From contig VGJG01000112.1 of the NCBI GenBank assembly GCA_016867615.1, positions 1 through 6,164 of the forward strand: DNA of 6,164 nucleotides, written 5' to 3'. Positions 1-6,164 of this stretch are shown in pieces (within the stretch, counting starts at the first letter, position 1; each line of letters starts with the position of its first letter). A model generated the notes under the pieces. It was not told where the DNA came from. It did not search any database and saw nothing but the letters and a program-made list of their open reading frames with translations. Source of the DNA: Candidatus Aminicenantota bacterium. GTDB taxonomy: Bacteria > Acidobacteriota > Aminicenantia > Aminicenantales > JAFGAV01. The translations under genes and the position numbers were made by a program.

Positions 1-131
1 TGGGGGGCGTCACCGCTCTTGAGTCCGTGGCCGGGAACGGAGGGGAAAAAATGACGGCCGTGCCTTACTATGCCTGGGCCCACCGCGGACCGGGCGAAAT
101 GGCGGTCTGGCTCCGAAAAGCCCGGGAATAG
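1..131 (+). CDS. Partial GH127 / DUF1680-type glycoside hydrolase, C-terminal end
   Basis: Only the last 42 codons are present; the reading frame begins at base 3 and ends with TAG at 129-131. The peptide contains the stretch MTAVPYYAWAHRGPGEMAVW, which resembles the conserved C-terminal segment of the GH127 family (DUF1680, beta-L-arabinofuranosidase-like enzymes), where a P-Y-x-A-W-x-x-R-G motif is followed by M-x-V-W-L close to the C-terminus. Known GH127 members remove arabinofuranose from plant-type glycans; the substrate here cannot be told from this fragment. The catalytic residues lie upstream, outside the window. The gene is convergent with the S9 peptidase gene, leaving 41 bases between the two stops. 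The family call rests on a single short motif recalled from memory, but the match is close and in the right place relative to the stop. Confidence 0.72.
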   Translation, partial: GGVTALESVAGNGGEKMTAVPYYAWAHRGPGEMAVWLRKARE

Positions 132-140
132 CCCTCGACT

Positions 141-164
141 CCCCTCTAGGCCGCCCCGGAGGGG
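141..164. terminator. Possible hairpin between convergent genes
   Basis: CCCCTC at 141-146 can pair with GAGGGG at 159-164 around a 12-base loop. An alternative pairing of CCGC at 151-154 with GCGG at 166-169, extended by C-G pairs across a bulged T, is also possible. The position between two convergent stop codons suits a two-way terminator, but neither side has a run of T, so a classical intrinsic terminator is not established. Confidence 0.3.
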
Positions 165-172
165 TGCGGGCC

Positions 173-2965
173 TCAGCGTCCTTCGTAGGCCACGCCCCGG
201 GTCATCCACTCGGGCGCGGGCCGTCCCCGCAGGTGATGGTCGAGGTACTCCATCATCCGGATCGAGTAATCGAGCTTGTTGGCGTACTTCTGGGGATGAT
301 GGGGCTCCCCCCTGTATTGGAGGAAGATGCAGTCCTTCCCCAGACGGCGCATGGCCAGGTAGATCTCGATGGACTGGTACCAGGGAACGGCGCCGTCATC
401 GTCCCCGTGCATGAGCAGCAGCGGGGTCCGGATGCGGTCGGCCAGGAACACAGGCGAATTGGCCCAGTAGAGGCCGGGACTCTCCCAGAGGCTGGCGCCG
501 ATGCGGCTCTGCTGTTTCTCGTACTGGAACTGCCGGGCCAGGCCCGATTCCCAGCGGATGCCGTTGTAGGCGCTGGTCATGTTGCCCACGGCCGCGCCGG
601 CGACGGCGCAGGCGAACATGTCCGTCTGGGTGATGATGTAGGCCGTCTCGTATCCTCCCCAGGAATGGCCGTGGAGCCCCACCGCTTCGGGGTCGGCGAT
701 CCCCAGGTCGATGAGCTTCTGGACCCCGGGCGCCACGCATTTCAAGGCCGACAACCCCGGCCGCCCCGTTTCGTACCGGACGTCGGGCAGGAAGACGCAG
801 TAGCCGCGGCCGGCGTACACCGGGAAACAGGGACGGTGGTTGACGACGGTCTGGTTGTACTCATAGAGGCGGTGGGAGGAGATCTCGTAGAAGTAGACCA
901 GGACGGGATACCTCCGGCCCGGCTCATAGCCGGCCGGCTTGATGAGAACTCCGTCGAGCGGGCGGCCGTCGAGGCTCCGCCACGAGACGAGCTCCGCGCT
1001 CCCCCAGGCGAACTCCCGCATCCGGGGGTTGATGTCCGTGACCTTCCTCGTCCGGGAAAAATCGGGGCCTGCAACCCACAGGTCGGGAAACTCCTCGAAG
1101 CTCTCCCGGGAGTAAAGCAGCGTCTCGTTCTTCTTGGCCTTGGCTTTGAAGACGAACTTCTTCCTGTCCTCGAGGAGCCGCGTCGTCCCCGGACGGCCGG
1201 GGAGGACCGAGTAGAAACCGTGGTGCTTTTCCCGCTCGTGGAACATGGACAGAAGCAGCGCCTGCCCCTTCTTGAAGAAGCGGGCTTCGGGGTCCGTCCT
1301 CAGGACGCGGAAGATGCGGCCGCTGCTCCTCCCCTCGCCTCCCGTCAGGCACGAGGCCTTCCCTCCGGGAGCGGGAAAAACCCAGACGTCGTACTTGTCG
1401 TTGATCAGAACGGCCTCGTCGTCCTCCAGCCAGCCGGCCAGGCCGTAGCCCGGCCGCTCGTCCGGCGTGTCATGGTCCTCGTCGCCGAACGGAACGCCGA
1501 GCGGCGCCGTGAGGTTGACGGTCCTGTCCAGGCGTGCGTCATAGAGGAACCAGTTCCCGCGATCATAGTAGGCCGCGAACCGTCCCCCCGGCGAAAGCGA
1601 GGGCCGGGACCCGGCGGCCGAGGCGAGGCGCGTGGCGATCTTCTTCCGCGAGCCGTCGGTCAGGGAGACGAGCATGAGGTCGAAATAGTCGCCGTCCCAA
1701 GTCTTGTCCCTGAGGTAGGGAACGTCCGCCAGGCCGAGGGCCCGGTCGGGGTTTTCCACGGGCTCGACGGCCGGAACGTCCCGGCCGGCCAGGGGGATCA
1801 TCTTCCCCGAACCCGGATGAAAGACCGCCGTGTAGACCCTGTCCTTGAGCCTGGTCCAGGCCTTTTTCTGGTGGGAGTTGATGAGCGGGTCGTTCCAGTG
1901 CCAGACATCGACCTCTTTTTTAGCCAGGATCTTGTCCGTATCGAAAAGGTCCTCATCGGCCGAAAAGACTTCTTCGCCTTTTGTCTCCCGCCCGTCGAAG
2001 TATTCCAGGGGCTTCAACCCGAAGAAAAGCCTCCGCCCGTCCTTCGTCCAGGTCAAGCCGTTCTTCTCGGGGATGCCCCATCCGGCGGGCAGGCCGCCCT
2101 CTCCCGCGGCCGAAAGGAGTCGTCCCGTCTTCCCCTCCCAGACCCAGAGCGACCCCGGTCCCGGACGGTCCTTGTCGTCCAGGGGGCCGGCGATGAAGGC
2201 CAGACGTCCCTCTTCCCCGGACCACGTCGGGTTCGAGTACCGCACTCCCGGAGCGCGGGCCAAGGGAACCTCCGGACACCCTTCCCTGTCCAAAAGACGA
2301 ACGTACAGCCCGTTGTCCGAATCGTCCGGGCCGAGCCGGTCATAGGCCAGGAAAGCGCCCGAGGTGTCGAGGGCGAAAGACAGCGCCTGAGCGATACGGA
2401 TCTCTGCGCCGGTGGCAAGCTTCCTCAGGACCAGCGTCCTGCCCTTCTCCTTTTTCGCGTCTTTTCCGGCACCGGCCTGGTCCGACCCGCCCTTGGCCTC
2501 CTCGGCGAAAAGCAGATAGGCCAGCCAGGCGGAATCTCCGGCGAAGGAGAACCGGTCGACTTTGTCCGCGAGGAAAACCTCGCCGTCCGGGAGGCGGACC
2601 AGGGCCATGCCCGTCTGGGGCTTGTCCTTGCCCGATTTCTCCAAGTCCAGGGCCTTGGGCTTGACGCTCATGGCGACCCAGCGCGAGTCGGGGGAGAATG
2701 CGGGCTTGGCCCCTCTCTCCACCCCGAAAACAACCTCCCCCGTGACGCTTCGAACGAACGCTTCCCCGTCCCCCCTGTCGGGCTGGGCGGCATAGGCCAG
2801 CCACGCCCCGTCGTCCGAGAGAACGGGATCGGCGGCCTGCCGGAATCTCATGACCTCGGTGAAGGTCAGCTCTTTTTTTTCGCCCTCCGCGGCGGCCAGG
2901 GCGCACAGCAGAAGGACCGCGGGCCAGACGATCGTCCGGGGCAGGAACTTCATCCGAATGCTCAT
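173..2965 (-). CDS. Secreted prolyl oligopeptidase-family (S9) serine peptidase
   Basis: A 930-residue protein, exported to the periplasm or beyond, that most likely cleaves peptides (dipeptidyl- or oligopeptidase-like; exact specificity unknown). Residues 1-26 form a signal peptide: basic start, hydrophobic core PAVLLLCALAAA, then a charged region. Residues about 40-650 look like an S9 beta-propeller, with TolB/PD40-like strands such as LSDDGAWLAY (49-58) and FSPDSRWVAMSV (90-101). The C-terminal alpha/beta hydrolase domain (about 660-915) has the nucleophile motif GHSWGG with Ser768, HGDDDGAVPW with Asp857 as likely acid, and GEPHH with His889 as likely base. The size is above the 600-800 residues of many S9 enzymes, mainly from the long N-terminal half. 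The start chosen is ATG at 2965-2963, because AAGGAG lies 8 bases upstream; a GTG at 2974 would overlap that ribosome-binding site. No frameshift or missing catalytic residue was seen. The gene is transcribed divergently from the M48 gene. Confidence 0.93.
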   Translation of the reverse strand: MSIRMKFLPRTIVWPAVLLLCALAAAEGEKKELTFTEVMRFRQAADPVLSDDGAWLAYAAQPDRGDGEAFVRSVTGEVVFGVERGAKPAFSPDSRWVAMSVKPKALDLEKSGKDKPQTGMALVRLPDGEVFLADKVDRFSFAGDSAWLAYLLFAEEAKGGSDQAGAGKDAKKEKGRTLVLRKLATGAEIRIAQALSFALDTSGAFLAYDRLGPDDSDNGLYVRLLDREGCPEVPLARAPGVRYSNPTWSGEEGRLAFIAGPLDDKDRPGPGSLWVWEGKTGRLLSAAGEGGLPAGWGIPEKNGLTWTKDGRRLFFGLKPLEYFDGRETKGEEVFSADEDLFDTDKILAKKEVDVWHWNDPLINSHQKKAWTRLKDRVYTAVFHPGSGKMIPLAGRDVPAVEPVENPDRALGLADVPYLRDKTWDGDYFDLMLVSLTDGSRKKIATRLASAAGSRPSLSPGGRFAAYYDRGNWFLYDARLDRTVNLTAPLGVPFGDEDHDTPDERPGYGLAGWLEDDEAVLINDKYDVWVFPAPGGKASCLTGGEGRSSGRIFRVLRTDPEARFFKKGQALLLSMFHEREKHHGFYSVLPGRPGTTRLLEDRKKFVFKAKAKKNETLLYSRESFEEFPDLWVAGPDFSRTRKVTDINPRMREFAWGSAELVSWRSLDGRPLDGVLIKPAGYEPGRRYPVLVYFYEISSHRLYEYNQTVVNHRPCFPVYAGRGYCVFLPDVRYETGRPGLSALKCVAPGVQKLIDLGIADPEAVGLHGHSWGGYETAYIITQTDMFACAVAGAAVGNMTSAYNGIRWESGLARQFQYEKQQSRIGASLWESPGLYWANSPVFLADRIRTPLLLMHGDDDGAVPWYQSIEIYLAMRRLGKDCIFLQYRGEPHHPQKYANKLDYSIRMMEYLDHHLRGRPAPEWMTRGVAYEGR

Positions 2966-2973
2966 CTCGTTCA

Positions 2974-2979
2974 CTCCTT
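2974..2979 (-). promoter_or_regulatory. Ribosome-binding site of the S9 peptidase gene
   Basis: Read on the minus strand, AAGGAG is followed by 8 bases and then ATG at 2965-2963. This decides the start: the in-frame GTG at 2974-2972 begins within the site itself, and the later in-frame ATG at 2953 is 20 bases away, too far for good use. Confidence 0.75.
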
Positions 2980-3006
2980 GAGGGGTTCGCCGGATATCAA
3001 CTCGGT

Positions 3007-3036
3007 TTTATATCACAGCGCATTTCGATTCATCAA
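3007..3036 (-). promoter_or_regulatory. Predicted sigma-70-like promoter for the S9 peptidase gene
   Basis: On the minus strand, TTGATG (3036-3031) is a -35-like hexamer sharing TTGA with the consensus. After an 18-base spacer comes TATAAA (3012-3007), five of six matches to TATAAT, directly preceded by TGA, giving the TGn of an extended -10. Transcription would start near base 3000, leaving a leader of about 35 bases that contains the AAGGAG site. The region is AT-rich compared with the flanking genes. The match is by eye; the organism's own promoter preferences are unknown. Confidence 0.55.
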
Positions 3037-3089
3037 TCTTTCGAACACCGGGGCGACGCGGTTCCGGCCGAAGCGATTTGACCCGGCCG

Positions 3090-4865
3090 ATGACCCTGGT
3101 TTACCATGGGAAAACCTTGAGCACGACGGCCCGTCCCGATTTTTACGAGGTCCAGAGACACCGCTGGCGCATCAGCTTGGCTTACACGGCCTTCCTGACC
3201 CTGGCTTATTTTCTCGTCTGCGCCGCTTTCGTCTTCCTCGTCCTGGGCGCCGCGGACCTCGTCCTGGGGGACCTATTCCGCATCACGACGGGGCTCGCCT
3301 CCCGGGCGCTGCTCATAACCGCCGCGGGCGCTCTCCTCCTGGCCTTGGCCCAGTTCCTCTCCGCCCGGCGTGCGGGGGCCGCCACCATCCTGAAAAGGCT
3401 GGGCGCCTCGGCGCCCGAGTCGGCTGACCTCTATCACGTCCGCTACCTGAACATCGTCGAGGAAATGAGGATCGCCGCCGGATTGCCCCGGACGAAAGCC
3501 TACATCCTGCCCTTCCTGGCGGTGAATTCCCTGGCCCTCATCGAGGCCGACGGGACGCCGGCCGTGGTGGTCACGGAGGGATTGCTGGCCGAGGGAACCC
3601 GGGAAGAGGTCCAGGCCTCCGTCGCCCATGAGCTGGCCCACATACTCAAGGGGGACGTCTTCTACATCACCCTCCTCTGCTCTCTGGCGGATTTCTTCGA
3701 CCGCCTGGCGATGGCCTTGATTCCCGAGGACGACAAGCCGGTCTGGCCCTCCTCCGGCCTCCCGGCGGACGCCGGCCGAGCCGCTCCCTCGGCCGCGCTG
3801 GGAATCGGCTCTCTCGGCGCCTCCCTGTCCGGAGCGGCGCTTCGCCTCCTGAGCCTGCTCGTCAGCCGGGAGAGGGAGCTCCTGGCCGACGCCGCGGCCG
3901 TGGAATTGTGCCGCGACCCGGTCGGCCTGGCCCGGGTGCTCTATAAAGCCGGGCTGAAAAACAACTTCGTCGGCGATTTCAGCCTGGTCTACGCCCCGCT
4001 GCTCATGGTCTCCTCCGACCCGGCCGCCGAGGAACAGGGCTTGAAGGCTTCGCTGTTTCACACCCACCCTCCCCTCGCCTCGAGGATACGCGTCCTGGCG
4101 GCCCTGGCCTCGAAAACACCGGAGGAGATCGCCGAGCTCGTCTGGGACAGCCGGCAGGAAAGGGAAGCGTCGCGGCGCGTGCTTCGTTCAGGGGAAGAGA
4201 GAGAGCCGGCGACCGCCCGTGCTCCGTCCGCCGTCGGGAGCGCCGCGCCGGAAGAGGACCGGGTGTGGACCTTTCAGGAACCGGGACTGAGCGGGCTCAC
4301 GGCGATGACCGAGGAGGAGCTCGTCAGCCATCCGAAATTTTCCCTTCTTCTGACCGTCCGGAACGAGCGGGACAGAGTCGAAGCCCGCGCCGGGGAATTT
4401 CCCGCCCTCCGCCGGGCGGCACGCCGCCTGGGCCGCCGCCAGATGTCGCCCGAGGCGGCGACGGGAAGGGGGACCGATGCCTGCCCCCGCTGCCGGACGC
4501 CCCTGGGATACGACTTCTACGAAGGCCTGGCGGTTCAATCCTGCCCCGCCTGCCGCGGACGCCTCGTCTCCATGCGGGGCGTGGACCGCATCCTGGCCAG
4601 GAAGGAATTCGGCTTCTCGGAACAACTCGTCCGGAAAGCGTTGGACTTCAAGCGGACGGCCCTAAGAAACCCCCTCGTGGCCGGGCGCAAGGCCGGACAC
4701 AAACCGCCGGGAAACCTGCTCTGTCCGCGGTGCGGGGCGAGGATGATGTCCCACCCTTACAACTACCAGTTCTTCATCCCCGTGGACAAGTGCCTGTCCT
4801 GCAGCCGGATCTGGTTCGACGCCGACGAGCTCGAAATGCTTCAGGTCCTCGTGGAAAAGCGGTAA
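3090..4865 (+). CDS. Membrane M48 metallopeptidase with C-terminal tandem zinc ribbons
   Basis: A 591-residue protein probably held in the inner membrane and acting as a zinc endopeptidase, as M48 relatives HtpX and Ste24 do in membrane protein quality control. Hydrophobic segments lie at about 28-55 and 72-91. The peptidase part (about 115-335) carries HELAH at 180-184 (two zinc histidines and catalytic Glu181), the third-ligand motif ERELLAD with Glu263 and Asp267, and HTHPP at 324-328, the M48 motif near the domain end. A charged, probably flexible linker follows. The C-terminus has two ribbon-like units: CPRC (465-468) with CPAC (485-488), and CPRC (545-548) with CLSC (568-571) followed by IWFDADEL, typical of zf-TFIIB; the first lacks the WFD-EL tail. 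The start is uncertain: ATG at 3090, TTG at 3078 or TTG at 3117 are all in frame and none has a strong ribosome-binding site. What the ribbons bind is unknown. Confidence 0.92.
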   Translation: MTLVYHGKTLSTTARPDFYEVQRHRWRISLAYTAFLTLAYFLVCAAFVFLVLGAADLVLGDLFRITTGLASRALLITAAGALLLALAQFLSARRAGAATILKRLGASAPESADLYHVRYLNIVEEMRIAAGLPRTKAYILPFLAVNSLALIEADGTPAVVVTEGLLAEGTREEVQASVAHELAHILKGDVFYITLLCSLADFFDRLAMALIPEDDKPVWPSSGLPADAGRAAPSAALGIGSLGASLSGAALRLLSLLVSRERELLADAAAVELCRDPVGLARVLYKAGLKNNFVGDFSLVYAPLLMVSSDPAAEEQGLKASLFHTHPPLASRIRVLAALASKTPEEIAELVWDSRQEREASRRVLRSGEEREPATARAPSAVGSAAPEEDRVWTFQEPGLSGLTAMTEEELVSHPKFSLLLTVRNERDRVEARAGEFPALRRAARRLGRRQMSPEAATGRGTDACPRCRTPLGYDFYEGLAVQSCPACRGRLVSMRGVDRILARKEFGFSEQLVRKALDFKRTALRNPLVAGRKAGHKPPGNLLCPRCGARMMSHPYNYQFFIPVDKCLSCSRIWFDADELEMLQVLVEKR

Positions 4866-4972
4866 TCAATTCAACTCTCTTCAATTCTCTGTAGGTTGGT
4901 TTCTCGGCGATGACGTCCGGATGAAAGGCCCGTCGAGGCCGGCTGACCCGTACAAAAAGTAAGAGAGCGGGT

Positions 4973-5689
4973 TTATTCGAAGACCTTCTCCAGGGCCTGG
5001 TATTTTGAATGAAGCCCCTCCACGGCGGAGGCGACGGAATCCGGGTCGCCGCCGGCGCAGGCCGTCTCGAGTTCCCGGCAGGCCTGGAGGAGCTCGGCCG
5101 CGGCCTTCTGAAAAGGCTCGAGGCGCGGCTCGTGCCTCTTGGGCAGCGTCGCCCGGGTCACGACTTCCGCCCTCTCCCTGAGCACGCCGGCGGCCGCGCC
5201 GATGGCCGCCAGGTCCTTGGCCGGAAGATGCCGGTGGTAGACGACGTACAGCTCCTGATGAAACGCGTCCACTTCCTTGAGGGGCGGACGGACGATGCGG
5301 ACCAGCTTTTCATAGCGGTCGTGCAGGACCTCGGCGGCGTTCCAGACGGCCTCGTCGGCGCCGGAAGCCGAAAGGGCGATGTACTCCTCCACGGCTTTCT
5401 TGAATTCGGCGACTCCCTGATCCCATTTTTCCTGCTTGTCCCGCAGAATGCCCGGCAGCGTGGCGGCAAAGACGGCGCCGGCCTTGTCGCCGACCTCGGA
5501 AGCGAAGCCCCGGAGGGCGGCGTAGTCCTTCTCCGGATAGGCGGTGTGCCAGATGGGGTACATGATGTCGTGAAAAGCGGAGAGCTCCGGGACGACGGCC
5601 TTGGTCTCATCGGCCTGCTCGGCGGGCCGGGCCGCCAGGGACCCGAGCACCGAGAAAATCAACAGGGCGAACAGCGTTGTTTTTTTCAT
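4973..5689 (-). CDS. Exported helical protein with internally duplicated histidine-bearing unit
   Basis: A 238-residue protein of unknown family. Residues 1-20 (MKKTTLFALLIFSVLGSLAA) are a clear signal peptide, so it is probably periplasmic. The mature part is alpha-helical in composition and consists of two copies, residues 35-134 and 139-238, which align without gaps at an offset of 104; by hand I count 32 identities in 100 positions. Each copy has AFH, then H eight residues on, a P-x-KD-x-AA segment, ATLP, and a closing LHxxY. The histidines are 40, 48 and 123 in the first copy and 144, 152 and 227 in the second. Each copy could be a four-helix bundle binding a metal or heme, but no CXXCH heme site is present and the function is inference. 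The start is ATG at 5689-5687, 5 bases after GGAGG; the longer TTG start at 5701 would include that site. It follows a barrel-like gene on the same strand after a gap of 113 bases. Confidence 0.85.
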   Translation of the reverse strand: MKKTTLFALLIFSVLGSLAARPAEQADETKAVVPELSAFHDIMYPIWHTAYPEKDYAALRGFASEVGDKAGAVFAATLPGILRDKQEKWDQGVAEFKKAVEEYIALSASGADEAVWNAAEVLHDRYEKLVRIVRPPLKEVDAFHQELYVVYHRHLPAKDLAAIGAAAGVLRERAEVVTRATLPKRHEPRLEPFQKAAAELLQACRELETACAGGDPDSVASAVEGLHSKYQALEKVFE

Positions 5690-5694
5690 TCCTA

Positions 5695-5699
5695 CCTCC
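5695..5699 (-). promoter_or_regulatory. Ribosome-binding site of the duplicated helical protein gene
   Basis: Read on the minus strand, GGAGG is followed by TAGGA and then ATG at 5689-5687, a 5-base gap. This favours ATG 5689 over the in-frame TTG at 5701-5699, which sits on the edge of the site and would give a start before the signal peptide's MKK. Confidence 0.75.
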
Positions 5700-5733
5700 A
5701 ACCCGGGAATCGTGCGGCGAACACCGCGTAGGG

Positions 5734-5762
5734 ATTATAGCCGAATCGGGCTTTCCATTCCA
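5734..5762 (-). promoter_or_regulatory. Possible promoter for the duplicated helical protein gene
   Basis: A perfect TATAAT lies on the minus strand at 5739-5734. Seventeen bases upstream is TGGAAT (5762-5757), which matches only three of six -35 positions. Transcription would begin near 5727, giving a leader of about 38 bases. If real, the gene can be expressed apart from the barrel gene upstream. The weak -35 and the fact that the hexamer also reads as two codons in a short open frame reduce confidence. Confidence 0.42.
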
Positions 5763-5802
5763 CCGAAACGCTCATGTCCCGCGTAGGAAGGCCCGGCAGG
5801 GA

Positions 5803-6164
5803 TCATTCCCGGCCCAGGGTCAGCGTCAGCCCGAAGTTGAAACGGACTCCGGCCCCCGTCTCTTTTCTCAGGTCCGGGTCGAGGGCGAACACGACCTCCA
5901 GGTGGGGAGCCAGGGACAGGAAATCGGCCAAACGCCATTCGAGTTCCGCGTGGGCCGTAAGAAAGGTCAGGCCGCTCTTGGGCACCCCGAGGTACGCCCC
6001 GTTGAAGTCCTCCGTGGCATAGCCCTGGGCCAGAGACAGGTCGAGGTTGAGGTTGTCGGCTACGTCTCCTCCCACCTGGAGACCGAACTCGGCGTAGTAG
6101 GCTCCGGGGTAGAGGACGACGTCCACGTCGTTCTCCCAGTAGAGCCAGACGCTGCCCAGGGGCA
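5803..6164 (-). CDS. Partial outer-membrane beta-barrel-like protein, C-terminal part
   Basis: The frame is open from the right edge and ends with TGA at 5805-5803; 120 residues are visible and the N-terminus lies outside the window. The sequence alternates hydrophobic and polar residues in short stretches rich in Tyr, Phe, Gly and Leu, for example YYAEFGLQVGG, LNLDLSLAQG, LTFLTAHAELEWRL and VRFNFGLTLTLG, separated by turn-like Asp/Asn/Gly segments. This is the pattern of membrane beta-strands in small porin-like barrels, such as the TorF/Gcw_chp type of putative porin, though I cannot assign a family. The last strand ends in GRE without the terminal aromatic residue of a classical barrel-assembly signal. 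A GTG at 6126 is in frame but the preceding codons continue the same pattern (WLYWENDVD), so it is not taken as the start. It may be co-transcribed with the downstream duplicated protein gene. Confidence 0.7.
   Translation of the reverse strand, partial: PLGSVWLYWENDVDVVLYPGAYYAEFGLQVGGDVADNLNLDLSLAQGYATEDFNGAYLGVPKSGLTFLTAHAELEWRLADFLSLAPHLEVVFALDPDLRKETGAGVRFNFGLTLTLGRE

Noticed and set aside
164..3427. A 1087-codon open frame on the plus strand, covering the S9 peptidase gene in antisense
   Set aside because: It is codon-aligned with the S9 gene, so it stays open as long as the real gene has no TTA, CTA or TCA codons, which are rare in GC-rich genes. The translation has no recognisable domain, is rich in Pro, Gly, Arg and Val, and would run on into the M48 gene. 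The minus-strand protein has a full catalytic triad and a signal peptide.
3273..4067. A 264-codon minus-strand frame opposite the M48 gene
   Set aside because: It is codon-aligned antisense to the HELAH-containing gene, has low-complexity composition rich in Gly, Gln and Arg, and no domain is recognisable.
4870..4889. A 10-base near-tandem repeat, TTCAACTCTC then TTCAATTCTC, just after the M48 stop
   Set aside because: Only two copies with one mismatch in a pyrimidine-rich spacer; chance is a sufficient explanation.
4946..4972. ACCCG and CGGGT able to pair between the convergent M48 and helical protein genes
   Set aside because: The stem has only 5 base pairs with a 17-base loop and no proper T-run on either strand, so it is not called as a terminator.
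5009..5731. A 240-codon plus-strand frame opposite the duplicated helical protein
   Set aside because: It is again codon-aligned antisense to a better-supported gene that has a signal peptide, a good ribosome-binding site and an internal repeat.
1..6164. Search for a defence island, mobile element, CRISPR array or RNA gene
   Set aside because: No transposase, integrase, nuclease or toxin-like gene, no regularly spaced repeats and no tRNA- or rRNA-like sequence were found; the window looks like ordinary chromosomal genes.

Overview
The window reads as GC-rich chromosomal DNA from a Gram-negative bacterium. Two of the proteins start with signal peptides, and one looks like an outer-membrane beta-barrel. 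The mix of a large secreted S9 peptidase, a GH127-type sugar hydrolase and a membrane M48 protease would fit Acidobacteriota or Aminicenantes-like lineages or another saprophytic bacterium. That taxonomic guess is inference and is weak. There are no RNA genes, CRISPR arrays, insertion sequences or phage genes that I can see.

Layout from left to right: (1) bases 1-131 (+) are the last 42 codons of a gene whose end matches the conserved C-terminal motif of GH127 / DUF1680 glycoside hydrolases. (2) Bases 173-2965 (-) are a complete secreted prolyl-oligopeptidase-family (S9) serine peptidase with a beta-propeller N-terminal half and a Ser-Asp-His triad. It converges with the GH127 gene across a 41-base gap that holds a possible hairpin. 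(3) A divergent intergenic region of about 120 bases carries a good extended -10 promoter for the S9 gene. (4) Bases 3090-4865 (+) are a membrane M48 metallopeptidase with the HELAH zinc site, fused to two C-terminal zinc ribbons of the zf-TFIIB type. (5) Bases 4973-5689 (-) are a small exported helical protein made of two 100-residue copies of the same unit, with three histidines at exactly matching spacing in each copy. (6) Bases 5803-6164 (-) are the C-terminal part of a beta-barrel-like protein that runs off the right edge.

The genes do not form one operon, since orientations alternate. Only the last two genes share a strand and could be co-transcribed. The peptidase and GH127 gene suggest breakdown of external polymers. 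The M48-zinc ribbon protein probably serves membrane or protein quality control. The least explained part is the duplicated histidine-bearing exported protein next to the putative outer-membrane barrel. Gene starts were revised using ribosome-binding sites where these were clear.
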